Part shown: positions 34,993 through 44,487 of the stretch, one piece after another
Layout: every line of letters begins with the position of its first letter
Numbering within the stretch: the stretch's first letter is position 1
The notes under the pieces: generated by a model
What the model was told of the DNA's origin: nothing
Databases searched by the model: none
What the model saw: the letters and a program-made list of their open reading frames with translations, nothing else
Source: an uncultured Eubacterium sp.
GTDB lineage: Bacteria; Bacillota; Clostridia; Lachnospirales; Lachnospiraceae
DNA length: 64,000 bases
Direction: 5' to 3'
Assembly: GCA_934316845.1 (NCBI GenBank)
Contig: CAKRDZ010000008.1
Coordinates: forward strand, 28,814 to 92,813
Made by a program: the position numbers and the translations under genes

Positions 34993-36027
34993 ATGGCAGA
35001 AAAAGTGAAAAATAAAAAGGGAAAAAAGAGAAAAGTCGGCAGAGTATTTCTGGTCATCGGTATTATTTTAAGCATGGCACTGGGAAGCATGGCTGCAGTG
35101 GCGAAGTATAAAGCAGATGGCATATTGTCACTGGTAAATCAGGATAAAGATAATGCGTTAAACAGTGTTGATATATCTGAATACGATACGGTAAGTGACT
35201 CGGATGTGATCAATATTCTGCTGGTTGGTGCAGATAAGAACCTGGATGAGCAGGATTCCAAAGGCGCTGCAAGGCGTTCGGATTCCATGATGATCGCGAC
35301 ACTGGATATGAAGCACAAGAAGTTAAAAGTAACGTCTCTTATGCGTGATATGTATGTGGATATTCCGGGATACGGAAAGAATAAATTTAACGCAGCGTAT
35401 TCCTTTGGAGGGATCAAACTGCTGTATAAGACGATCGCTTCCAATTTTGGTATCAAACTGGATGGATATGCCGAAGTAAACTTTGACGCTTTTATCGATG
35501 TCATCAATGCTGTAGGCGGTGTCGAGGCGACATTGACCGAAAGTGAGGCTGTGAATCTGAATGATACAAATTATATCCGCCGTAAAAAATATCGTAACGT
35601 AAAAGTCGGAACACAGGTGCTCAATGGTTATCAGGCACTGGGGTACTGCCGTATCCGTCATGGTAAATGGAAAAACGGACACTATCCGGCAGTTCTGACT
35701 GCGTCAGGCAAAGGCGACGATTACGGAAGAACAGAGAGACAGCGTCTGGTCGTGCAGGCACTTTTAAAGAAAGTAAAATCGTTATCTGTGGATAAATGGA
35801 TGGAATTGATTGATGTTATCCTGCCGAATGTAACGACAGATCTTGATAAGGACAGTATTTATTCCTATGTTCTGGCGGTGGTTAAGATGGGAACGACGGA
35901 TATCAAACAGTTCCGGCTTCCGGCAGACGGTGCTTATACCAGCGAAAAGATCAATGGTGCAGATTGTCTGGTGGTAGATGTGGCAAAGAACAAAAAAGCA
36001 TTATCGGATTTTATTTATGAGAAATAA
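34993..36027 (+). CDS. LytR-CpsA-Psr (LCP) family wall-polymer ligase
   Basis: Membrane-anchored protein of 344 residues. A basic N-terminus and one helix (VFLVIGIILSMALGSMAAV) precede the external LCP domain. The LCP domain contains ADKNLDEQDSKGAARRSDSMMIATLD with the diphosphate-binding Asp and Arg residues, LMRDMYVDIPGYG and GYCRIRH. These proteins transfer lipid-linked glycopolymers onto peptidoglycan. The two glycosyltransferases just upstream support a role in anchoring the polymer they help make. Confidence 0.92.
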   Translation: MAEKVKNKKGKKRKVGRVFLVIGIILSMALGSMAAVAKYKADGILSLVNQDKDNALNSVDISEYDTVSDSDVINILLVGADKNLDEQDSKGAARRSDSMMIATLDMKHKKLKVTSLMRDMYVDIPGYGKNKFNAAYSFGGIKLLYKTIASNFGIKLDGYAEVNFDAFIDVINAVGGVEATLTESEAVNLNDTNYIRRKKYRNVKVGTQVLNGYQALGYCRIRHGKWKNGHYPAVLTASGKGDDYGRTERQRLVVQALLKKVKSLSVDKWMELIDVILPNVTTDLDKDSIYSYVLAVVKMGTTDIKQFRLPADGAYTSEKINGADCLVVDVAKNKKALSDFIYEK

Positions 36028-36042
36028 ATATAGGTGTAAGAG

Positions 36043-36071
36043 TTGACAAGAAACGATAGAATTGGTAAAAT
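36043..36071 (+). promoter_or_regulatory. Promoter of ilvN-ilvC
   Basis: TTGACA (36043-36048) and TAAAAT (36066-36071) with a 17-nt spacer. Only about 30 nt remain before the ilvN start, so there is no T-box or leader-peptide attenuator. Confidence 0.65.
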
Positions 36072-36105
36072 TAATGTTTGATAAGTACGATGAGGAGGTT
36101 TCATT

Positions 36106-36597
36106 ATGCAAAAGATGGTATTATCCATTTTGATCGATAATACACCGGGCGCATTGTCCCGTGTAGTAGGACTTTTCAGCCGGAGAGGATATAACATTGA
36201 CAGCCTTACGGTCGGAGAAACAGAAAATACAGAAGTATCCCGTATGACAGTTGCTGTGACGGGAGATGGAATCGTATTGGAGCAGATCGAAAAGCAGATA
36301 CATAAATTGGAAAATGTAATTGATGTGGAAAAACTCACAAGTGAGGCTTCTGTCTGCAGAGAACTCATATTGGTGAAGGTGGCAGCCGCAAGAGAAGAGA
36401 GACCTTCCATCAATGCGATCGTAGAGATATTCCGTGCGAAGATCGTAGATGTTGCGGCAGATTCGATGATGATCGAACTTACCGGAAATCAGGCAAAGTT
36501 AAATGCATTTACCAAACTGCTTGACGGTTATGAGATCAAAGAACTGGTTCGTACCGGAATTACCGGACTGACAAGAGGATGCCTGACCGAAGAGTAA
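36106..36597 (+). CDS. ilvN: Acetolactate synthase small subunit
   Basis: Regulatory subunit of 163 residues that gives valine feedback control of acetohydroxyacid synthase. The ACT domain (about 1-80) starts MVLSILIDNTPGALSRVVGLFSRRG with NIDSLTVG. The C-terminal part includes RELILVKVAA and IVDVAADSMMIELTG. The catalytic subunit ilvB is not beside it. ilvC follows 93 nt downstream. Confidence 0.95.
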   Translation: MQKMVLSILIDNTPGALSRVVGLFSRRGYNIDSLTVGETENTEVSRMTVAVTGDGIVLEQIEKQIHKLENVIDVEKLTSEASVCRELILVKVAAAREERPSINAIVEIFRAKIVDVAADSMMIELTGNQAKLNAFTKLLDGYEIKELVRTGITGLTRGCLTEE

Positions 36598-36690
36598 GGC
36601 ATAAAACACTGGCGATGGTGTAAAACATCTGCCGGAACTATCTGGCAGAGCTTTATATAATAATTTATTATTTTTAGGAGGATGAAAACA

Positions 36691-37713
36691 ATGGCAGACG
36701 CAAAGATTTTTTATGAAAGTGACTGTAACCTTGGACTTTTGGATGGTAAGACAATTGCTATTATCGGATATGGCAGCCAGGGACATGCACATGCATTGAA
36801 TGCAAAAGAAAGTGGATGTAACGTAATTATCGGTTTGTATGAGGGCTCTAAATCCTGGGCAAAAGCAGAAGCACAGGGATTTAAAGTATATACAGCAGCA
36901 GAGGCTGCAAAACAGGCAGATATTATCATGATCCTGATCAATGATGAGCTGCAGGCTAAATTGTACAAAGAGTCTATCGAGCCAAACCTGGAAGCTGGCA
37001 ACATGCTGATGTTCGCTCATGGTTTCAACATTCATTTCGGACAGATCGTACCACCAAAAGATGTGGATGTTACGATGATAGCTCCAAAAGGACCGGGACA
37101 TACTGTACGCAGCGAGTATCAGGCAGGAAAAGGTGTTCCTTGTCTTGTAGCTGTTGAGCAGGATGCAACAGGAAAAGCTCAGGATATCGCATTGGCATAC
37201 TCACTGGCAATCGGTGGAGCAAGAGCCGGTGTTCTTGAGACAACATTCCGTACAGAGACAGAGACAGACTTGTTCGGTGAGCAGGCAGTTCTTTGCGGTG
37301 GTGTTTGTGCATTGATGCAGGCTGGTTTCGAAACTCTTTGCGAGGCTGGTTATGATGAAAGAAATGCATACTTCGAATGTATCCATGAGATGAAACTGAT
37401 CGTAGACCTGATCTATCAGAGCGGTTTCGCAGGAATGCGTTACTCAATTTCCAACACAGCAGAGTATGGTGATTATGTGACAGGACCAAAGATCATCACA
37501 GAAGATACAAAGAAAGCAATGAAGAAAGTATTGAAAGACATCCAGGATGGTTCTTTCGCAAAAGAATTCCTTCTTGATATGTCTGAGGCCGGTGGACAGG
37601 CTCACTTCCGTGCAATGAGAAAACTTGCTGCTGAGCATCGTTCTGAAGTTGTCGGTGAAGAGATCCGTAAATTGTACAGCTGGAATGGCGAAGATAAGTT
37701 GATCAACAACTAA
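36691..37713 (+). CDS. ilvC: Ketol-acid reductoisomerase
   Basis: Class I enzyme of 340 residues in valine, leucine and isoleucine synthesis. It isomerises and reduces acetolactate using NAD(P)H and Mg2+. The Rossmann motif is AIIGYGSQGHAHALNAKESG. The active site includes the catalytic His in MIAPKGPGHTVR and the acidic residues in ETETDLFGEQ. ATG 36691 is chosen because AGGAGG (36676-36681) abuts the earlier ATG 36682 but is 9 nt from this one. A strong terminator follows. Confidence 0.96.
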   Translation: MADAKIFYESDCNLGLLDGKTIAIIGYGSQGHAHALNAKESGCNVIIGLYEGSKSWAKAEAQGFKVYTAAEAAKQADIIMILINDELQAKLYKESIEPNLEAGNMLMFAHGFNIHFGQIVPPKDVDVTMIAPKGPGHTVRSEYQAGKGVPCLVAVEQDATGKAQDIALAYSLAIGGARAGVLETTFRTETETDLFGEQAVLCGGVCALMQAGFETLCEAGYDERNAYFECIHEMKLIVDLIYQSGFAGMRYSISNTAEYGDYVTGPKIITEDTKKAMKKVLKDIQDGSFAKEFLLDMSEAGGQAHFRAMRKLAAEHRSEVVGEEIRKLYSWNGEDKLINN

Positions 37714-37746
37714 TTTTTGTTAGTCAGATGAAACAAAAATAAATAT

Positions 37747-37792
37747 AAAGGCCCGGTTGGTGATTGACAGTTACATAAACCGGGCTTTTTTT
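37747..37792 (+). terminator. Terminator of ilvNC
   Basis: Arms AAGGCCCGGTT and AACCGGGCTTTTTTT with a 19-nt loop. Confidence 0.9.
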
Positions 37793-37814
37793 AGACAGAA
37801 GGACAAAGGTAAAG

Positions 37815-38627
37815 ATGATTCGATTGGTTGTATGTGATGTGGATGGGACACTGGTAAAAGACGGCGGCTCTGCTTCGGCGCTGAACCCGCAGTATTATGA
37901 GATGGTAAAGGAACTGACCCGGAACGGGATTTATGTGGTAATCTGCAGCGGGCGCCAGAAAGCAAGTGTAGAAAAATTGTTTGAGCCGGTAAAGGATCTT
38001 TTGTACATAGCAGCAGACGGCGGAAGTCTGATATTTCGAAAGGAAGAATGTATATATTCCCAGATTCTGGAAAAAGAAATCTGCCGGCAGATCATTGATG
38101 ACGCAAGAAAGATTGAAGCCTGTGATATTATGGTCTGCGGAAAAAAACATGCGTATGCGACAAGTGCAGATTCCGAGATGTACCGATGGATCTCTGATTC
38201 ATATGGATTTGATATCCGGGCAGTGGGCGACCTTCAAAAAAATATATCGGATGATATCGTGAAGATATCGCTGTATCATCATAATATGGTGGAGCAGTTG
38301 ACAAAAGACTGGTTCCGTCCAAAGTGGGAAGAAAAAGTGAGACTCAATCTTGCCGGGATCCAGTGGCTTGATTGTGTACCGAAAGAGGCAGGAAAAGGTA
38401 CGGCAATTGCATTTTTGCAGGAATATTTAAAAATACCGCCGGAAGAGACGTGTGTGTTTGGAGACAATGAGAATGACATTGCGATGATGAAACAGGCAAA
38501 ATACAGTTATGCCGTTGCCAATGCGAGAGAAGAAGTAAAACGTGCCGCAGTTTATGAATGTGCCCCATATTGGGAAGATGGCGTGCTGGCACAGTGGAAA
38601 AAAATATTGAAAGAACAGGAAAAGTAG
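37815..38627 (+). CDS. Cof-type HAD hydrolase
   Basis: Haloacid-dehalogenase phosphatase of 270 residues. Motif I is VCDVDGTLVKD with the nucleophile Asp, motif II is VICSGRQ, and motif IV is FGDNENDIAMM. The C2 cap places it in the Cof/sugar-phosphate phosphatase group. Substrate unknown. The next gene starts 15 nt later on the same strand. Confidence 0.9.
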   Translation: MIRLVVCDVDGTLVKDGGSASALNPQYYEMVKELTRNGIYVVICSGRQKASVEKLFEPVKDLLYIAADGGSLIFRKEECIYSQILEKEICRQIIDDARKIEACDIMVCGKKHAYATSADSEMYRWISDSYGFDIRAVGDLQKNISDDIVKISLYHHNMVEQLTKDWFRPKWEEKVRLNLAGIQWLDCVPKEAGKGTAIAFLQEYLKIPPEETCVFGDNENDIAMMKQAKYSYAVANAREEVKRAAVYECAPYWEDGVLAQWKKILKEQEK

Positions 38628-38642
38628 GAAGGAAAAGGGAAA

Positions 38643-39356
38643 ATGACAGGAATGTGGATCATTGTAGGTGTGTTGCTTGTTATCGTGGCAGGCCTTTTGA
38701 TTGTGATCAGAAATAATAATCAAAAAGCGAATCTGCTGCAGAGAAAACAGAAACAGTATCATGACATTGTAAATCAATCGCTGGAGACATTTGCTCATGC
38801 AATCGATGCGAAGGACCAAAATACCAATGGACATTCGGAGCGTGTGGCGATATATTCGGCGGAGATCGCCAGACGCATGGGAATGTCGGACGAGGAGCAG
38901 GAACAGATCTATTATATGGGAATGCTTCACGATATCGGGAAAATCGGAATCCCGGATGCCATTTTAAAAAAACCGGGAAAACTAACGGAAGAAGAAATGC
39001 AGATCATACGAAGCCATCCTACGATCGGAGGAGAAATTTTACAGGATTTTACAGCAATTCAGGGGATCAGCGATGGCGCGAGATATCACCATGAGAGATA
39101 TGACGGAAATGGATACAACGAGGGATTAAAAGGAGAAGAAATTCCGCTGGCGGCGCGCATTATCTGCGTGGCAGACAGTTACGATACAATGTCAAGCAAG
39201 CGTGTTTACAAGGAACTGCATGAAGAAGATTATATTTTGTCAGAACTCGATGAGTGCAGTGGAAAACAGTTTGATCCGGCAATTGTGCCATTTATGATCG
39301 ACATGATAAAAGACGGAACAGCACCGCTGCCCCGTCCCGATTACAAAAACCGATAA
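38643..39356 (+). CDS. HD-GYP-type phosphohydrolase with N-terminal membrane anchor
   Basis: Protein of 237 residues: one N-terminal membrane helix (MWIIVGVLLVIVAGLLIVI), then an HD domain with NGHSERV, MLHDIGKIGIPD and HHERYDGNGYNEG. HD-GYP enzymes hydrolyse cyclic di-GMP. Here the signature tripeptide is GYN instead of GYP, so activity on c-di-GMP is likely but not certain. Its 3' end overlaps that of the convergent DUF4321 gene by 16 nt. Confidence 0.85.
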   Translation: MTGMWIIVGVLLVIVAGLLIVIRNNNQKANLLQRKQKQYHDIVNQSLETFAHAIDAKDQNTNGHSERVAIYSAEIARRMGMSDEEQEQIYYMGMLHDIGKIGIPDAILKKPGKLTEEEMQIIRSHPTIGGEILQDFTAIQGISDGARYHHERYDGNGYNEGLKGEEIPLAARIICVADSYDTMSSKRVYKELHEEDYILSELDECSGKQFDPAIVPFMIDMIKDGTAPLPRPDYKNR

Positions 39357-39598
39357 ATGATAGCGGCAATGATAATGCCGATAATGCTTGCAATCGTAAA
39401 TTTGATGGTAAGTCCAAAGGTGAGAACCAAAACTCCTAAGTCAAGCACAACAGGAGAAGACAATCCAAGGGTCTTTCCGTAGGATAACCAGGAAAGAGCC
39501 GGGACGCCGGCGGTCAGATGGGCGATAAAACTTCCCAGAACAATGCCTGCCAGCAAAAGTAAAAAAAGTGACCATGTATTTTTTCCAGTACGAGCCAT
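39341..39598 (-). CDS. DUF4321 small membrane protein
   Basis: Protein of 85 residues with two or three membrane helices (LFLLLLAGIVLGSFIAHL and TIASIIGIIIAAIIYRFL). It matches the DUF4321 pattern common in Clostridia and has no known function. GGAGG stands ahead of the ATG and a promoter lies upstream on the minus strand. Confidence 0.8.
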   Translation of the reverse strand: MARTGKNTWSLFLLLLAGIVLGSFIAHLTAGVPALSWLSYGKTLGLSSPVVLDLGVLVLTFGLTIKFTIASIIGIIIAAIIYRFL

Positions 39599-39638
39599 CG
39601 GTTAAATTCCTCCAATCATAAATATATTTACTTTTTCT

Positions 39639-39667
39639 ATCTTACAATATTTTGAAAAAATAATCAA
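39639..39667 (-). promoter_or_regulatory. Promoter of the DUF4321 gene
   Basis: On the minus strand TTGATT (39667-39662) and TAAGAT (39644-39639) are 17 nt apart. Confidence 0.55.
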
Positions 39668-39745
39668 TGAAAAAAAGGAAAATCCTTTTTAACGTTGAAA
39701 TATGTAAATGTAGGCAGTTTTTGTTACCCGGAAGGGAGACGAGTT

Positions 39746-40756
39746 ATGACATTACGGGAAGAATTTGAAAAAAGAGAACATGCCATACTGAGTCCGTATG
39801 CGGCATTCAGCGATGAGTCGCAGGGACGGGAGCATTATGAAGAGCCATGTGATCTGCGTCCGGTCTATCAGAGGGACCGCGACCGAATCTTACATTGCAA
39901 GTCGTTTCGACGCCTGAAAGGGAAAACCCAGGTGTTTTTATCTCCGGAGGGGGATCATTACCGCACCCGGCTGACACATACGCTGGAAGTGTCGCAAAAT
40001 GCCCGTACGGTGGCAAAAGCACTTCGGTTAAACGAAGATCTGACCGAGGCGATCGCGCTGGGACATGACTTGGGGCATACTCCGTTTGGACATGCCGGAG
40101 AGCGCGTACTTAACCGAATCTGTCCGGATGGATTTATGCATCAGCTCCAGAGTATACGTGTTGTGAAAGAATTGGAAAAAAATGGAAGAGGCTTAAACCT
40201 TACAAAAGAAGTGAGGGATGGAATATTGAACCATTCTACTTCCGGGCATCCTTCTACCTTAGAGGGAAAGATTGTGCGTCTTTGTGATAAGATTGCTTAT
40301 GTAAACTCAGATATTGACGATGCCATTCGGGGAAAGATCATATGCGAAGAAGATCTTCCGGAGGCGTGTGTCCGGGTTCTTGGAAGAAATCTGAGGGAGA
40401 GGTTGAATACACTGATTCATGATATTGTGATACATAGTATGGAAAAGGACGATATTATGATGTCGGATGAAACCTATGAGGCACTGCAGGAACTTCGAAA
40501 ATTTATGTTTGCCAATGTTTATGTCAATTCCGATGCCAAACGCGAGGAAGGAAAAGCTGAGCGGATGCTCAGCCAGTTGTTTTCCTATTATTCCAATCAC
40601 ATTGAAGAGATGCCGGAAGAATATACCCGGATGATCTGGGAAAAGGGAGAGAGCATATCGACCGTGGTATGTGATTATATCGCAGGAATGACAGACCGGT
40701 TTGCCGTATCGACGTATCAGACGCTGATGATCCCAAGTACATGGCAGATTTACTGA
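39746..40756 (+). CDS. dgt: Deoxyguanosinetriphosphate triphosphohydrolase-like protein
   Basis: HD-superfamily dNTPase of 336 residues that cleaves triphosphate from dGTP or related dNTPs. The metal site is seen in RTRLTHTLEVSQNAR and LGHDLGHTPFGHAGE; later IAYVNSDIDDA supplies the last Asp. ATG 39746 follows GGGAG; the open frame extends further upstream but without family similarity. In Clostridia this gene usually precedes dnaG-rpoD, as here. Confidence 0.93.
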   Translation: MTLREEFEKREHAILSPYAAFSDESQGREHYEEPCDLRPVYQRDRDRILHCKSFRRLKGKTQVFLSPEGDHYRTRLTHTLEVSQNARTVAKALRLNEDLTEAIALGHDLGHTPFGHAGERVLNRICPDGFMHQLQSIRVVKELEKNGRGLNLTKEVRDGILNHSTSGHPSTLEGKIVRLCDKIAYVNSDIDDAIRGKIICEEDLPEACVRVLGRNLRERLNTLIHDIVIHSMEKDDIMMSDETYEALQELRKFMFANVYVNSDAKREEGKAERMLSQLFSYYSNHIEEMPEEYTRMIWEKGESISTVVCDYIAGMTDRFAVSTYQTLMIPSTWQIY

Positions 40757-40837
40757 TTCTTTGGCGCGTTAGAGTGTGCCGGACCGTGTTGATTCGGAAT
40801 CGTTAGCGGAAAAGAATAAAAAAAAGGGAAGATGGGA

Positions 40838-42601
40838 ATGTATTACAGTGAAGACTTTGTTGAGGAAGTGAGACAGCGCAATGATATTGTGGATATCATT
40901 TCCTCGTATGTAAATTTAAAACGTTCGGGAAGCAACTATGTTGGTCTTTGTCCATTTCACAACGAAAAGACAGCATCTTTCTCAGTAAGTGGCAACAAAC
41001 AGATGTATTACTGCTTTGGCTGCGGAGCCGGCGGCAACGTATTTACCTTTTTGATGGAATACGAAAATCTTACTTTTCCGGAGGCACTTGCCCAGCTGGC
41101 AGAACGAGCCGGAATGGAACTGCCCGAACAGTCGGAGACAACCGAAGAAAAACGACGAAGAAATGTCAGAGAGCAGATTTTAGAGATATACAAGATCGCG
41201 GCAAATTATTATTATGCCAAACTAAACTCGGAACGGGGCAGAGAAGCCAAACAGTATCTGCTCGGAAGAGAATTGTCCGAAGAGACGATCCGCCATTTTG
41301 GACTGGGGTACTCGGACAAGTACAGCAACGATCTGTATCAATATATGAAAGCAAAAGGATATGAAGATTCGCTTCTGAATCAGACGGGATTGTTTCATTT
41401 CCAGGAGGCAAAGGGCGTGTATGACAAATTTTGGAACCGCGTCATGTTTCCGATCATGGACCGCCGCAATAAGGTAATTGCTTTTGGCGGACGTGTGATG
41501 GGAGATGGCAAGCCGAAATATCTGAATTCCCCGGAGACAATGATATTTGACAAGAGCCGCAATCTGTTTGGACTTAATTTTGTCCACGGAAAGCAGGATC
41601 GAGGAATGATCGTATGCGAGGGATATATGGATGTGATCGCCCTGCACCAGGCGGGATTTACCAATGCCGTAGCTTCGCTGGGAACGGCGTTCACGAGCCA
41701 GCAGAGCAGCCTGCTAAAACGGTATACCGATACGGTGTATCTGTGTTATGACAGTGATGGAGCCGGTGTAAAAGCGGCGCTGCGTGCGATCCCGATGCTG
41801 AAAGAAGCCGGAATCACCGTAAAAGTCATCAATATGCGGCCGTATAAAGATCCGGATGAATTTATCAAGGCATTGTCAAAAGAGGAGTTTCAAAAGCGGA
41901 TCGATCAGGCACAAAACAGTTTCTTTTATGAAATCGACCGCCTGCAGACGGCTTATAATATGGATGATCCGGAAGAAAAGACACGCTTTATGAACGAAGC
42001 GGCAAAAAAATGTCTTACGTTTGATAATGAGATAGAGAGAAACAATTACATCGAAGCGTTTGCGAGACAATATGCGATACGCGCGGAGGATTTCCGCAGT
42101 CTCGTCAGCCATCAGGCGGCGGCACGGGTTGGTATTGATTACGAAAAGATCCGGCAGGAACGCCGACAGAAGTCAAAGACGCAGAAAGAAGATGGAATTT
42201 TAAAGATACAGGGTGTGCTTTTGACGTGGATTGCGGAAGATGTCACACTGTTTCCAAAAATTTCCAGATGGTTACAGCCGGACGATTTTTTTGAGGAACC
42301 GTACCATACGATTGCAGGTATGCTGTATGAGCAGGCGCGGAGCGGAGAGATCTCTCCGGCGCAGATCATCAGTTATTTTGAAAGCAAGGAAGAACAGTCG
42401 CTGGCAGCCGGTATTTTTAATAAGCAGGTACAGCAGGTCAACGAAGAGCCGGAGCGCGAGAAGGCACTCAATGAGATGGTAAAAGCGCTCAAAAAAGCAA
42501 GCCTGGATAAGAAAAGCAGGGAGATTACGGATTTATCCCAGCTTCAAAAAATCATTATGGAAAAAAAGCAATTAGAGACATTACACATTACATTAACATA
42601 A
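40838..42601 (+). CDS. dnaG: DNA primase
   Basis: Primase of 587 residues that makes RNA primers at the replication fork. The N-terminal zinc finger is CPFHNEKTASFSV...YYCFGCGAGG (about 40-65). The TOPRIM core has VCEGYMDVIAL and CYDSDGAGVKA. The C-terminal DnaB-interaction region is shorter than in E. coli but normal for Firmicutes. ATG 40838 lies 8 nt after the GGGA site; ATG 40832 is too close. It is part of the dgt-dnaG-rpoD cluster. Confidence 0.96.
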   Translation: MYYSEDFVEEVRQRNDIVDIISSYVNLKRSGSNYVGLCPFHNEKTASFSVSGNKQMYYCFGCGAGGNVFTFLMEYENLTFPEALAQLAERAGMELPEQSETTEEKRRRNVREQILEIYKIAANYYYAKLNSERGREAKQYLLGRELSEETIRHFGLGYSDKYSNDLYQYMKAKGYEDSLLNQTGLFHFQEAKGVYDKFWNRVMFPIMDRRNKVIAFGGRVMGDGKPKYLNSPETMIFDKSRNLFGLNFVHGKQDRGMIVCEGYMDVIALHQAGFTNAVASLGTAFTSQQSSLLKRYTDTVYLCYDSDGAGVKAALRAIPMLKEAGITVKVINMRPYKDPDEFIKALSKEEFQKRIDQAQNSFFYEIDRLQTAYNMDDPEEKTRFMNEAAKKCLTFDNEIERNNYIEAFARQYAIRAEDFRSLVSHQAAARVGIDYEKIRQERRQKSKTQKEDGILKIQGVLLTWIAEDVTLFPKISRWLQPDDFFEEPYHTIAGMLYEQARSGEISPAQIISYFESKEEQSLAAGIFNKQVQQVNEEPEREKALNEMVKALKKASLDKKSREITDLSQLQKIIMEKKQLETLHITLT

Positions 42602-42641
42602 ATGGTAAGAAACTTGTAAATTTGCAAGAATGGAGGAAAAT

Positions 42642-43769
42642 ATGAAGGAAGAAAAGAATACAATGGATGATCGGGTACTTTTTCTGGAGTCGTTGAACAA
42701 ATTGGTGGAATTATCCAAGAAAAAGGATGGAAAACTGGATTTCAGTGACATCAATGAGCAGTTCAAAGACATTGATCTGGATGGGGATAAGACAGAGAAG
42801 ATTTTGGATTATCTCGAACAGAATGGTATTATTGTTATTTTGCCGGATGCAGATACAGACGATGATATTATTCTCGATGTGGATGACGAGCCAACAGAAG
42901 AAGAACTTGAAAATATTGAGTTTTCTGTGCCGGATGGAGTCAGCATTGAAGATCCTGTACGTATGTATTTGAAAGAAATCGGTAAAGTTCCTCTGTTGTC
43001 AGCAGATGAAGAAGTGGAATTGGCAAAGAAAATGGAGACCGGGGATCTGAGCGCGAGAAAGCGTCTGGCAGAAGCAAATCTCCGACTCGTTGTCAGCATT
43101 GCCAAACGTTATGTCGGCAGAGGCATGCTTTTCCTTGATCTGATCCAGGAGGGAAATCTGGGACTGATCAAAGCTGTTGAAAAATTCGATTACCGTAAAG
43201 GATATAAATTCAGTACCTATGCCACATGGTGGATCCGCCAGGCAATCACGAGAGCAATTGCCGATCAGGCGAGAACCATCCGTATTCCGGTGCATATGGT
43301 AGAGACGATCAATAAATTGATCCGTGTACAGCGCCAGCTGCTTCAGGAACTCGGAAGAGAGCCATATCCGGAAGAGATCGCAAAGGAAATGAATCTTCCG
43401 GTGGATCGTGTGCGTGAGATCCAGAAAATTTCGCAGGAGCCGGTTTCTCTGGAGACACCGATCGGTGAAGAGGAAGACAGCCACCTTGGTGACTTTATTC
43501 AGGATGACAATGTCCCTGTTCCGGCAGAGGCAGCCGCATTTACGCTGTTGAAAGAACAGCTGTCAGAGGTGCTTGGTACATTGACCGACCGGGAGCGGAA
43601 AGTATTGGAACTTCGTTTTGGACTGGATGATGGACGTGCCCGCACACTGGAAGAAGTTGGAAAAGAATTTAACGTAACCAGAGAGCGTATTCGCCAGATT
43701 GAGGCGAAGGCGCTTCGTAAACTGCGTCATCCAAGCCGCAGCAGAAAATTGAAGGACTATTTGGATTAA
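42642..43769 (+). CDS. rpoD: Primary sigma factor (sigma-A/RpoD)
   Basis: Vegetative sigma factor of 375 residues. Region 1.1 is short. Region 1.2 to 2 includes DPVRMYLKEIGKVPLL, RLVVSIAKRY and YKFSTYATWWIRQAI, which melts and reads the -10 element. Region 3 and region 4 (EEVGKEFNVTRERIRQIE) read the -35. ATG 42642 has GGAGG 5 nt upstream. Its TAA shares its last A with the ATG of trmK. Confidence 0.97.
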   Translation: MKEEKNTMDDRVLFLESLNKLVELSKKKDGKLDFSDINEQFKDIDLDGDKTEKILDYLEQNGIIVILPDADTDDDIILDVDDEPTEEELENIEFSVPDGVSIEDPVRMYLKEIGKVPLLSADEEVELAKKMETGDLSARKRLAEANLRLVVSIAKRYVGRGMLFLDLIQEGNLGLIKAVEKFDYRKGYKFSTYATWWIRQAITRAIADQARTIRIPVHMVETINKLIRVQRQLLQELGREPYPEEIAKEMNLPVDRVREIQKISQEPVSLETPIGEEEDSHLGDFIQDDNVPVPAEAAAFTLLKEQLSEVLGTLTDRERKVLELRFGLDDGRARTLEEVGKEFNVTRERIRQIEAKALRKLRHPSRSRKLKDYLD

Positions 43770-44467
43770 TGAAATTATCAGAGCGTTTACAGATGAATGT
43801 ATCTTTGGTTCCGGCAGGAGCCAGAGTGGCAGATATTGGATGTGATCATGGGTATGCGGCGATCTGGCTCGTCCGGAATCAGGTGGCAGAAAAAATGATC
43901 GCGATGGATATCAATGAAGGACCGATCACGCGGGCAAAAGAGCATATCCGGCGGGAGGGTCTGGAAAACAGGATTGAGTGCCGCAGAAGCAACGGCGTGG
44001 AAAAACTGGAGCCGGGAGAAGTCGATACGCTGATGATCGCCGGCATGGGCGGTCCTTTGATGATTGACATACTGGGTGCCCGCCCGGAAGTGCTTGAAAA
44101 AGTACAGACACTGGTATTGCAGCCACAGTCTGAGATCGGGTCAGTACGGAGAAAATTGTCAGATTTTGGATTTGAACTTGTGCAGGAAAAGGCATGCCGC
44201 GACGAAGGAAAATTTTACTTTGCCATGCTTGCAAAACGGTCGGAAAAAGCGGGGGAACACCGCGTGTACAATGTGCCGGGAACCGGTTACAGTACGTATC
44301 TGATCGAACATCGGGATCCGGTGATGCTTGCCTTTTTATTACAGGAAAAGAAGGTTTATGATTCGATCCTGGAGCGTCTGACAGAGCAGGAGACTGCCGG
44401 TGCGCGCCGCCTGGAAGTGGAGCATCTGTGTACCCTTCTGGAGGAGCTGACAGGCACAATGAAATGA
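43769..44467 (+). CDS. trmK: tRNA (adenine-22-N1)-methyltransferase
   Basis: SAM-dependent Rossmann methyltransferase of 232 residues that methylates A22 in tRNA. The SAM site is VADIGCDHGYAAIWL, and IAGMGGPLMIDIL and LQPQSEIGSVRRKL are family signatures. It begins on the last base of the rpoD stop (TAATG), so translation is coupled. The Nif3-like gene that usually follows is absent. Confidence 0.92.
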   Translation: MKLSERLQMNVSLVPAGARVADIGCDHGYAAIWLVRNQVAEKMIAMDINEGPITRAKEHIRREGLENRIECRRSNGVEKLEPGEVDTLMIAGMGGPLMIDILGARPEVLEKVQTLVLQPQSEIGSVRRKLSDFGFELVQEKACRDEGKFYFAMLAKRSEKAGEHRVYNVPGTGYSTYLIEHRDPVMLAFLLQEKKVYDSILERLTEQETAGARRLEVEHLCTLLEELTGTMK

Positions 44468-44487
44468 GCCGAAAGGAGATGGAACTC

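Noticed and set aside
36028..36105. T-box or leader-peptide attenuator before ilvN
   Set aside because: The promoter lies within 80 nt of the start and leaves about 30 nt of leader with no hairpin or codon-rich peptide.
40757..40837. Possible decayed copy of the dispersed element between dgt and dnaG
   Set aside because: It contains ATTCGGAATCGTTAGC, slightly similar to the element ends, but there are no paired ends and no GAACAC hairpin.
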